Assembly: GCA_963966185.1 (NCBI GenBank)
Contig: CAWZYM010000146.1
Span: forward strand, 97,001-161,000
Source: Rhabditoides inermis
Taxonomy: Eukaryota; Nematoda; Chromadorea; Rhabditida; Rhabditidae
DNA length: 64,000 bases
Reading direction: 5' to 3'
Shown here: positions 25,937 to 35,013 of the stretch, in pieces
Numbering within the stretch: position 1 is the first letter of the stretch
How the letters are laid out: each line of letters opens with the position of its first letter
Notes under the pieces: generated by a model
Seen by the model: the letters and a program-made list of their open reading frames with translations, nothing else
The model's database searches: none
Told to the model about the DNA's origin: nothing
Position numbers and translations under genes: made by a program

Positions 25937-28900
25937 CGTCTGTACGTTTCCAACATGTCGTCATGTGTTTCTTTCCAGTAAACTAAAACGCCACATACAT
26001 AATTGAAACTCAAATATATTCAACACATGACTTCTACGTTTCAAAATACCTTAATAACAAACCCCTCAGATTGTGAGCAATTTCATAACTGCGTAGGTAG
26101 TTTCCGTAAACACTCACCAGTCGGTCGTCCTTCCTCTCCACAATCACGCCAATGTGAATGTCCTGAAATGAAATAAAATCATCTCCTAATCCAAAACAGG
26201 CTCCGCCCCCACTCGTCCCGCCCCCTCACCTTGTCGAATCCATCGCACGATACACACACCATGCCTCCGTATCGCAGGCTCCTCTCCAGCTGTTGCCAGT
26301 TGCGCTCGGCCATCTGAAAAAAAAACAATAAATCAATACTCAATCCATCATTACTCACGGGTAGCTCGATGTAGCGCATCGGGAGGGCGTGGCGCTGTTG
26401 CACCTAATCAATGTCTCATCATACTAATCCACTCTTTTCTAGATTCCTCCCCCAGTTCCTTTCTTCGTACCTGCATTCCGTGGACTCGAATGTTCCTGTA
26501 CATCTGAATATCCGAGTACACCTTCTGATCGCCAGCGATCCGCCGGCCGCGAGACGAACCTACAATACAAACACAATGAAACTAAAACATATTTAAAGGT
26601 AGTGTACTTGAGTTAGCAAAGTGATGAGAAAATATGATGAAAATTATGTATTTTTGTCAATACATTTATGTGTAGGAGATACCTATGAGTCGGTGAAAAT
26701 TTCAGTTGAACATTGAAATTTGAAAATTGGCACCGATTGGCACCAATTTCTGCATTTTGGCACATTTTGCGCTTGATTATCATCGACTTGCAGGCATTTT
26801 CAGCAAGTAGTTGTATTGACTAAACTGCATCGTTTTCATCATATTATCACATCCCGGGGCTGATTCAAGGTCGAAATTCAGAGTGTATACTCCCTTTAAT
26901 TATTTCCACAAGACTTTTTGCGTTTTTTTTTAAAAAAAAAACCACACTAAAAAGGTATTTTTTACAGGTAGAACTCGTCAAGTATTGAAGTATTGAATTT
27001 TCTGGCTTCTAGGTATTCAAGTTCCCCAGGATTCTTTAAAGATATTCAATTCAATCCACGATGACAAACCTCTGCTAATAGTTATGGTCACTCCCATCAC
27101 CTAACATCTACGCTTCTCACACACTACCCATTACACACAGCGCATCGGAATCAATGTGACTGATGAGATGACCCGTATCCCTCCACCCCACCGACCATTG
27201 ATCTTGTATAGCGTGAGTCCGTCGCGGAGGGGACTGACGAGGTCCTCCCGCAGCAGTCGGAACTGCACATCCAGGTAGTGCTCCGCGTTCTTGTACGGCT
27301 CCGAGAACACACAGCGCCGGATGTACGCTTCCACTGACAAAGAATCATTCATTATGAATATGTATGTAAGCGACACGAATGATACCTTTTCTACAACTGT
27401 CGAAGACCGACGTTGTAAATGATGTACATATCTCGACATTAGATCTTACAAATCACTCGAATAGTACAGACAACATATCATTAAATTGATAAGTTTTTCT
27501 TTTCTTTTCTTCCACTCACCCGGATCAATGATATCCTGCCGTATCGGCCTAGTCGGCATCTCGCGGAAGTCACACGGAGGCTCCCGATCCTCACACGCCA
27601 GCCACGGACGGAACTGCAACAACATGAGTGCACAACAACAACAACAACAACAAACACACGACTCACCTGATCTTGTCCAGTGGCAGTGTAGCTCGCCTCC
27701 TCCTCCTCCTTCTCTTGTCCTTCTCCATTCTGCTGTGGCAGTGGCTGGTCCACCGAACCACGCTCCATCTCCTTCACCTACAACAAGACTCGCATTTCAA
27801 ATTGCACATAAATTTTTACACTAAATCATCGACGTGTTTTTATACTACTTCAAAACACGTCTTCACTATATTCGATCAATGTAATCACTACTCACTACAT
27901 GAGCTCCAAAAGCCGTTCAAAATACGCTTCCAAACTATTCTACATTCTGAAACGTGAAACTTTGTCAATCACATTCGATTCAGGTTCTACAAAACTATTT
28001 ATCCAGTACATTAATATAAATAGCGCCAGTAGTATGGATAGCCCCACCTTCTGCGCGTCCTGGTTCCTCTTGAGAGCCCAGGCGCGCTGCCAGTCACCGC
28101 CCGCCACAGCCACACTCACAGACGGCTGCGGCTCACACTCCTGCCTCGCCGACTGGTACTGCGCTTGGTGCTGTACAGACTGGTTCTGCGGCTGGTGGTA
28201 CAGCTGCTGCTGGCTGGCCTGCTGCACCTCGGTCGAATGGTTGCTGTGCTGCTCCAGCACCGGCAGCGGCTGCTCGGCTCGCTTGTTCCGGAATCCGCGA
28301 GGAGCGAGAGGGGCAGCAGGGGCAGCAGGAGCAGGCGGGGCAGGGGCAGCGGTGAGTGCCGGCGCTCCGACAGCAGACTGAAACTGACCATGAGTCACGC
28401 CCACTCAAGCTCCGCCCACTGTGTTCCCCACGCACTACGATAGCCTGGTGGTTCATCTTGAGCCACTCGACCCTATCCTCGGGACACATACTCCAGAACT
28501 CGTCCGGCAGTCGCTGCAGGCACTCCGAGAACGAGCGCCACACTGGCATCTGCAAGAGAGAGAGAGAGAGTTGGTTAGACGATATTTGAAAATGAATAAG
28601 AATAAAGCCAAAGCAATTGAATAATTGTTAAAACAAACTCTCATCTCAAACATTCTCCAACTGAACATATCAGAACCCGAAAGTCAAAACATACACTATA
28701 CCACACCAAAAAGGCTGAAAAAAAAACTGGAAACAAAAACAAATATGAGGAATCAGAATAAGCTAGGATAACGGACCACGAGGTCGCCGTCGCAGCTCCG
28801 CTGCATACAGACGAGGAACGTGTGCATAGAGTGCTCCACCGCCTGCAAACCAACGAGGCTTGAGATTCATTCTCCTCTCTCCCAAACCACGTCTACATTG

Positions 28901-31900
28901 TATACAGTATATACCGGCATCTCTCGTTCACCCTGCACAGGCACATGCCCTCCCTCCCTCTTTCCTCGTCCCTCCCCCGTACCTTGAGCAGCTGTTCTGT
29001 CCAGTGCTCGCGCACCTCCGCCGCCGCCGAGCAGTCAGAGATCACCGAAGGCAGGGTGCTACAACACAGCCATCAAATCTTGAAATCTTGTAGCGAGTAG
29101 CACCACTCGCCAACATTGTATTTCAATTTCATGAACTTGTACGCTTCACTAAGTGAAGAATAGAGAAAGAGAACACGACACACAAGAAACCAATGACCTC
29201 TCTCCTCTCAAATGAGACAACTCGCACTGACCCTCCCTCTATCGTCTCCTCTAACGCAGTCCTCGCGGGGGCATCGTTCGGGGAATTGCAGGCGGGCAGA
29301 GAGCACAGACGCCACACTGCCTCCAACTGGAACAAACAATAGACACAACAACAACAACAACATCACCCCCAACCCCGCAGCCCAACTCACCAGCTGCACC
29401 CTCTCTTCGATGGGCTCGAAGGGCGCGCGCAGTCTGTTGAGGAACACCACACTACGGAGAATGAACAGCTGAAAAGGAGCAGATCACACCAGTGCGCATC
29501 AGTAAGACAGGAATATGTATGTTATCTTGTCAAGTGTCAAGTCAAGTCGAGAAAAGGAATCATGATCCACCAATGATGTAATTTACAACCAACACCAACA
29601 ACCACAACAACAACAACAACAACAACAACAACACCCCACCACAGAAGCGCCGTCTCCCTTGTCCGCCAGCTGCAGTGCGTAGTGCAAGTCGTCCATTGAC
29701 ATAGGAGGCTCCGATCCAGCCTTCTCAGCCTCAACCTGCAAACTGACATTATACAAAACACAGATATACACTTTTGCAGTAACTAACATTCAGCGTTACA
29801 TACCAAAAACAACAAAACAGTTCGCATCACCCACCCTGGCCGTGGCCGTGCCTCCTTCTCCCGTAGCTGCTCCAGCCGATACCGTGGTTGAGGGAGTGGC
29901 GGGCCCGCTCGCCTCACCCGATGACGTGTCCGACGAAGACCAAGTCGGGGTCGTCACGGAACCTGGAAACACGACGGATGAATGACAGACTTCACGAGAA
30001 TGTCAAAAAAGGACAGGGACAGGGACAGAGGATACAAACAAAACTTGTTCGAAGATTATCGTCGCGTTCAACAACAAGTATTTCAACCCACCAGTCATCA
30101 TGCGCGCGTCCTTCTCCACAGCAGCCAAGTTCGGAGAGTCATCCTCCTCAACCTCCTTAAATTGAGCAAGGTCAACCACAACAACAACAAACAACTCACC
30201 GTCTGCACCCTGAAGTTCTGTGGAGTGACTGCCTGCGCGGGCTGGGGCTGAACTGGCTGAGGGGGCGTGTGGTACTGCATCTGCTGCAGCTCGCGCATCT
30301 GCGGCGGCGGACTGAAGCCGCGACGCCGGATGTTGTTTTGCCTGCAAGGAACCGGTAAACAAGTAAACAACTATATAAACAACCAAACAACTCACGCATT
30401 GTATTGCTCCAGCCAGTGGGTCGTCTGCGAGGGCAGTGTGTACGCGCCGAGGCCCTCCACACACATAAGTAGCTTCACAAACTCCTGAAACAGAGAAAAA
30501 TAAAACAATATTCTTTAAAAAAAGATCAACTATCAAAGTTGCCGCTCACAAATAGATAAAACCACACACAACCCGATCTCGACCCAGCATCCCAGCAAAT
30601 CAGCGCCGGTATGTTTACCCGACAAACAAACAACACCTTCATCCCACCTTGCAGATGTCGTCGATGAGGCCGAGGTCCTGGCTGCGGGCGATGCCCTCCA
30701 ACTCCCCCGCCGAGAACTGGAACGTGTACACGCGCTGGAGGAACTGCGTCGACAGGGTCTCGATCAGCGACGACGAATCTGCAATAAGAGGTAAGAATGA
30801 GACCATTAGAACATGTTAGATGCCAGATGCCACATAGGTAAAATACGATTCAATAAACAGGCAACACTTAAAGATAATTAGTTTTCTCAATAAAGGTCAA
30901 GGTTGTTGGACAATACAAAAAAGTTCAAAGTTCACAAAATATTCGTGATTCATAACATTGAAAATCCGATTTTCAAATTTGTGATACAGGAAATTCAGTC
31001 AAAACTAAATAAGCTATGTTAGAACTATGTTTCACTTCAATACATAAACCTTTGTGAGTGTACAGATTCTGAATAAATGATTTAATTTTAAAAAAAAGTT
31101 CAATGGTGTCAGTGAAGAAGAACGAGAAGGAGCTACAAAGAAGAATAGGCTCTGGATGGGCGGCATTCAACCTGCACAGGCCTCTTCTAACGCGGAAGAA
31201 TGTGAATATGACTATGAAGAGGAATGTATGGAAAGTGTGTATCCTGCCGAGCCTGACGTACGCGGCAGAAACATGGTGTCTGAAAGTGGAGCAGAAGGAG
31301 AAGCTGCAACGAGTCCAACGAAGGATGGATAGGGCGATGATAGGAGTGACGCTGTTGGATCGAGTGCGCAACACGGAGGTGCGGAGAAGGACAGGACTGG
31401 AGGATGTACGAGAGGTTATATGGAAGAAGAAGACGACATGGGCGAGGAAGATGGCGAGCGATGACAGATGGTCAAGAAGGGTGACGGAGTGGTACCCGAG
31501 AGACAAGACAAGGCGGGTTGGAGCGCCCTACGTGTTCTGGTGCGACGACTTGAAGGAAGTTCTGGTGCGAGGAGGACGTATCGGAGCTGAGTGGAATCAA
31601 TTGGCACGAGGAGACCCCGAAGATTGGAGCAAGGCGATTGCAGGATCAGCGCCGTAAACTATTGCAAACACCATATTCACGACAATTCTGAATAAATGAT
31701 TTGGGGCCGGGTTGGCCAAGTGGATAGCGTCACAGCTTGCTAAGTGAACGGTCGCTGGTTCGATTCCCCTCGCGGGCAATTGTTCTACCGAATTCCACTA
31801 CCTCCCGGTGGGGCGCGTGAACCCACTCTCACCCTCTGAGAGCCCTACCATCGGCGGCGGCAGTCTTTCAAGATCTTCTACCACGCCTCGCAACCGGAAC

Positions 31901-32692
31901 TGGTCACTTCGCGATGTTCACGCCCATCTACCATGAACAGTTAGGACTCGCGCCGCACTGTTCCAGCCAAGGAGCCCTAATACCGCACTGTAGGATTGTG
32001 TGTGCTTCCAGATAACCCATCATGCTACCATTGTATGTACATGTCGGAATCAGGCTGATAAACAACAACAAACAACAACAACATTTGATTTGATTTGAGT
32101 GTACAGTGTACTGAATGCTGACCTCCTCGATCCGTGAGCAGGAGCATGATGGGCGGGCGGCGGAGACCCGCATTGTCCATGTTGATCGCCGCACACAACA
32201 CCTGAGAGTGTACGAAATGTTCTACCATATTTCCAATGTAGCCATCCCTCATTGAATATCCCACCTCCTTCTCGTCAACAGTCTCCAACGTGGGTTGGAG
32301 CGGCGACTGCTCCATCAGCACCCCGTTCGCGTTCATCGCGGCCAGCCATTCCGTCACCAGAGCCCTGACGGAAAAGACTGTGATAAATTGATAAAACAAT
32401 AGCACTCACTTGAACATGCTGGGCGGGCGGATGTAGGAGTTGTCGTGGCCGTACTTGATGGCCAGCCATGAGCGGCCGCTGCCCGCACCCGGTGGGTACG
32501 ACATTACCTACAACATCCAACTGTGGTTCGCATTAGCGGTGCGTATGCATTCGTTCCCGTATCTAGGGCAGCAGGTGCTTTCGAGCAGAGGATGTACGAT
32601 CGACTGCAAAAAGTACGATAACTAGTTGTACCTTTGGTTGTTGTAAGTTCTGGTGATGTCCTGCGTGTTACGGTTAGTGATCGAAGGATCTG
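7716..32692 (-). CDS. znfx1: ZNFX1-like SF1 RNA helicase with NF-X1 zinc fingers (25 kb, dozens of exons)
   Basis: ZNFX1 proteins are SF1 helicases acting in RNA surveillance, antiviral sensing and small-RNA inheritance. Reading leftward, the exons give these blocks. (1) A long N-terminal region (32692 to about 25500) rich in Gln, Pro and Glu, including the ZNFX1-typical stretch AEHYLDVQFRLLREDLVSPL at 27290-27215. (2) The helicase core (24265-18226) with GPPGTGKT, the motif II equivalent VEEAAEVLEAHI, IGDHEQLKPKP, DGFQGKENDIIILSLVRS and NRICVAWTRAKHG. (3) Repeated Cys/His fingers (17766-11204). (4) A helical C-terminus ending WEGRVFTPPNW with stop TAG at 7718-7716. I saw no RZ-type finger at the C-terminus, unlike vertebrate ZNFX1. 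The first coding exon was not found: the exon at 32692-32632 has an acceptor before it. The exons right of about 30 kb could belong to a separate gene, but strand and phase-compatible spacing favour one gene. Confidence 0.85.
7883..7994 (+). repeat. Dispersed ~110-bp direct repeat, copy 2
   Basis: Partner of the copy at 5949-6060. It lies within an intron near the 3' end of the helicase gene. Confidence 0.75.
9610..9719. mobile_element. Short MITE-like inverted repeat (family shared with 45279-45462)
   Basis: About 110 bp. The right end reads ACGAAGAGACTGACCGCTAC, whose reverse complement matches the ends of the element at 45279-45462 (GCGGTCAGTCTCTTCGAA). Both have internal TTCGAA-containing repeats. 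It lies in an intron of the helicase gene. The target duplication is unclear. Confidence 0.55.
12627..12828. repeat. Two ~99-bp subterminal tandem units
   Basis: Each unit begins AACGCAAATTTT and ends with GCGAGTGATTGTGTC; unit 2 starts at 12726. Together they carry many copies of ACGCA/TGCGT. Inverted versions of the motif lie at 15670-15835 near the other end. They could be transposase-binding repeats of the 12602-15842 element. Confidence 0.75.
13031..13336. repeat. CT-rich (CTCTCC)n satellite
   Basis: About 300 bp of degenerate pyrimidine repeat inside the 3.2-kb element. Long Ser/Leu/Pro frames here are repeat artefacts. Confidence 0.95.
14107..15449 (+). pseudogene. Decayed intron-bearing gene inside the TIR element (possibly NASP-like, tentative)
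   Basis: A series of plus-strand exon-like blocks is bounded by good splice sites: one ends before GTACG near 14187, then about 14266-14428, 14609-14693, 14768-14881, 14965-15090 and 15169-15244, and the last starts near 15397. Each block has local coding character in one frame (for example GRLGAAVRWKIARGW, LESGNTEVC, RRAGHMSDDFSQ, FEPKPNNDWITSNI, HLFEEDFMDRWDCLR), but frames change within blocks and in-frame stops occur, so it is broken. Fragments such as LESGNTE followed by FYYGNAL remind me of the histone chaperone NASP (SHNi-TPR), but that is weak. It may be a gene captured by the element or an older relic into which the ends inserted. Confidence 0.35.
21521..21953. mobile_element. 433-bp TIR element with an internal tRNA-like module
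   Basis: Ends are AGGAACAGTGGCGTATATC and, reverse-complemented on the right, AGGAACAGTGGCGCATTA. Flanks TTGA and TAAC suggest an eroded TTAA-like target. On the minus strand at about 21697-21622 lies a tRNA-like stretch with A-box-like TGGCGCAGTGG and B-box GGGTTCGATTCC. It lies in a helicase-gene intron. Confidence 0.65.
22841..23125 (+). repeat. Pair of ~90-bp direct repeats about 200 bp apart
   Basis: Copies at about 22843-22930 and 23037-23120 share ATCACGTATAACACAACACT and flanking sequence with scattered differences. Intronic, no coding role seen. Confidence 0.7.
25907..25934. repeat. (CA)n microsatellite
   Basis: CA dinucleotide run in a helicase-gene intron. Confidence 0.9.
26597..26895. 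mobile_element. TTAA-flanked ~300-bp MITE, copy A
   Basis: Begins AGGTAGTGTAC and ends GTATACTCCCT, flanked on both sides by TTAA (26593-26596, 26896-26899), the target duplication of piggyBac-type transposons. The internal sequence (for example GGCACCAATTTCTGCATTTT) matches, inverted, the element at 42534-42831. Nonautonomous; intron of the helicase gene. Confidence 0.75.
31066..31702 (+). mobile_element. 5'-truncated RTE-type retrotransposon fragment
   Basis: An open frame at 31103-31657 encodes the C-terminal end of an RTE-clade reverse-transcriptase protein. It has ILPSLTYAAETWCLKVEQ, then QRRMDRAMIGVTLLDRVRN and a Trp-rich tail (WARKM, RRVTEWYP, WCDDL, DPEDWSKA), the usual pattern downstream of the RT domain. 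RT catalytic motifs are absent, so it is dead. The 18-bp sequence ATTCTGAATAAATGATTT occurs on both sides (31066-31083 and 31685-31702), either a target duplication or the tail of an earlier copy. Antisense in a helicase-gene intron. Confidence 0.8.
31703..32082 (+). mobile_element. tRNA-derived SINE with (AAC)n tail
   Basis: The head resembles a tRNA: A-box TGGCCAAGTGG, B-box GGTTCGATTCC and a tRNA-like 3' end CGCGGGCA. About 290 bp of body follow, then an (AAC)n tail at about 32061-32082. TGATTTG flanks both ends (31697-31703 and after 32084), a probable target duplication. It inserted exactly at the end of the RTE fragment, consistent with mobilisation by an RTE partner. Confidence 0.8.
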
Positions 32693-33119
32693 AAAAGAAA
32701 AAAAAGATTATGAATAACAGATCACATATAGATCAAATGGTTGATCAAATAAGAGAGAGAGAGAGAGCACATGATGAACGCAAACGTTGTCTAAATTGCA
32801 ACTGACGCACCGCACAGAAACATGCGAAAAGAAATCGAAGAGAAGCATAGCAACAGTGATAAGACTTTCTGCATAAAAAGTACAATGCAAAACGATAACA
32901 AATATGTTACGATTGCGAAATCCGAAACGGCGATTAAATGTCGTGTAGTTCTCGGATTTCGGATCAGTAGTACTAGTGCACGAAACAACACGAAGGATTG
33001 TTTTTTTCAAATATTTGAAACGTATTTTTGTTTTTCGACTTGTTGTTATTGACCTATTGTGTTTTCGTAACGTCTATATGTTCAATATGTTCAGTGCAGC
33101 TCATAATCACACTCTTCAG
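32693..33119. promoter_or_regulatory. Divergent promoter region between the helicase gene and the first H3 variant
   Basis: About 430 bp separate the most 5' helicase exon found and the splice acceptor just before the first CenH3-like ATG. Transcription diverges from here, so a shared promoter is likely, but the real transcription starts are unknown. The first helicase exon may also lie here. No clear TATA box seen. Confidence 0.4.
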
Positions 33120-33126
33120 CTGCGTC

Positions 33127-34534
33127 ATGCGCGTGAAACAGTCGTGCAACGCTCGAAAGACGATCCAGTCGAGGCTCTTCGACCACGTTCGTTTTGTCAA
33201 ATTGTTTATCAATAATATTTTTATCACTGTTTTTAGATTGGTCGCGACATCGCAGCTGCATTGGCTGCCCCGTCGACTCCTGGATCCATTCAGCACACTC
33301 CTTCGACGCCTCACGGAAAGAGGAGCCCCGATCTTCCGGTCGGCAGTCCGACCCAGACTAGGTATTGATTTATCGATTTTTATGTACGTTACTGTTGCCT
33401 ACATAGTCTTATCGTATAGATCTGGTGAGAGCAGCTCCGGCGTGCAGTCGAGCTCGGATGGCTTCAAGACGCCTGTCGTCCCTTTCTCCCGCAACATTCC
33501 CAGAGCTGTGAGTAGAGAGAGTATATTCGCGGCTTCTCGCTTATCTTTTCGTTTGTGCTCTGTGATATTTACGAATCTGTTATGAATTGCCTATCCTTTT
33601 TTTTTTAGATCAAGCGCCGCACTCCGAATCCGAAAGCGCATGAGCCGTCCAAAGTGAAACAGGGACTGAGTGAGTGTTTATGTAGAGATTTTTCGTGTTT
33701 CAAGTTTCAAGTGAAACAAACATGATAGTTCTATTTACAACGTGTCACTATCACACCCTCGAATGACAACATGTTGAGCTACGGGTCCTCTGCGCGAGAT
33801 CCGCCGGCTACAGAGGAGCACCGACCTGCAGATCCCCCGCCTCCCCTTCCAGAAGCTCTGCAGGCAGATCGCATCCAACGTGAGCATTTCTCTTTTTGGT
33901 ACTGTAGTTATCGAGTTATGGTTAGCGGAGGATCATAGGATTGCGGAAGTATTGTAGGTTTCAGGGAAAGAGGTGGGTGCAGTCTAGAGACTGAAGAACT
34001 GTTATGATAGTCGAAAGTGATGTTGTGTTCATATCCAGTATACTATACTCCTTGTAGATTGGCGACGGCGACTGGCGCTTCCAGAGCATCTCCATCACTG
34101 CTCTGCAGGTAGGTTTTTTTTCTGTTCTGGATATATTAGGTTTCATCTAGCTTTAGTCATTGTGTTTCTGTTTTCGCTGCAATTTGAATATGATCATTGG
34201 TACCTTTGTTCCAAAATAAGTCTTATTGACAATGTTTGCGGGAGGCGGCGGAGGCGTATCTGACGTGCATGTTCGAGGACTGCAACCTGGTCGCCATTCA
34301 CGCCAAGAGGGTCGGTCTCCCTCTCCCCCTCTCTCGAGCTATCGCTCTCTTCTCCTTCCTCGTTCTATTCTCTTTCTCAGTTCTCACCTCCCACTCCTCG
34401 GATTCTCAGCCCTCGCTCCGTTTCATTCCAGTTATTTCCTTCTGTTGTATCTCATCCATCCCCTTCAGGTGACTATCCTGCCGCGTGATCTGGAGACTGT
34501 GATGCGTCTTCGCGGACACCATGGCCAGCTCTGA
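33127..34534 (+). CDS. Histone H3 variant, CenH3/CENP-A-like, paralogue 1 (~205 aa)
   Basis: CenH3 replaces H3 in centromeric nucleosomes. Exons 33127-33186, 33237-33361, 33420-33507, about 33611-33671, 33779-33879, 34058-34108, 34245-34310 and 34469-34534 join in phase. A ~115-residue Ser/Pro/Thr/Lys tail (starting [14 protein letters not shown]) precedes the histone fold [20 protein letters not shown]. The fold continues ... [21 protein letters not shown] ... [20 protein letters not shown], and the protein ends GHHGQL. Between IA and FQS it has one residue more than canonical H3, plus a loop-1 Trp, both CenH3 hallmarks. The tail bears no resemblance to H3. The acceptor before exon 7 reads GCGGGAG where the paralogue has CTAG|GAG. 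Using the next AG removes one conserved Glu; otherwise the gene may be broken. ATG lies 7 nt after an acceptor (CTTCAG). Confidence 0.8.
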
Positions 34535-35013
34535 ATACGATACCATACGGTACTTCCCCCACTTTCCTTATCGTAACGTGCAAATTGTATAGTTCCACTC
34601 CCAGTGGCCCTCTTACGTAGATCTCTATTCTCTTAGCCATTCACACATCCAGAGTACTCCAGATTCCCGCCAGCCTTACTTGCTATACATTGACATACAT
34701 GTTCTTATCGTTACCTCCGTTTTTATTCTATTGTGTTATGCGTGTTGCTGCGAAAGTTGTTGATTTTTGATTTTGATGTTTCGTTGGAGGGATAAAGTTT
34801 AGTTGGATTTATTTGTATACTGTATGTGTAACTGGTTTCCGGAGACCATGAAATACTTTGAATCCATTTTTATTATTTTTCCCACTCATCTGTCCGTTTA
34901 TGCTCTGTGTGCTACACTCTAACCTATTTTGTATAGCGATTATGTTGTTTATATTGGTTGATTGTTTTTCTTTGTTCATAATATTAAATTATCTATCAAG
35001 TGTCGTTGCAGTC

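Noticed and set aside
31703..31778. Candidate tRNA gene at the SINE head
   Set aside because: It is followed by a SINE body and (AAC)n tail with a target duplication, so it is a retroposon head.
33019..33240. Spliced-leader RNA gene search in the window
   Set aside because: No ~100-nt unit with a short leader, donor and Sm-like site was recognised here or elsewhere in the window.
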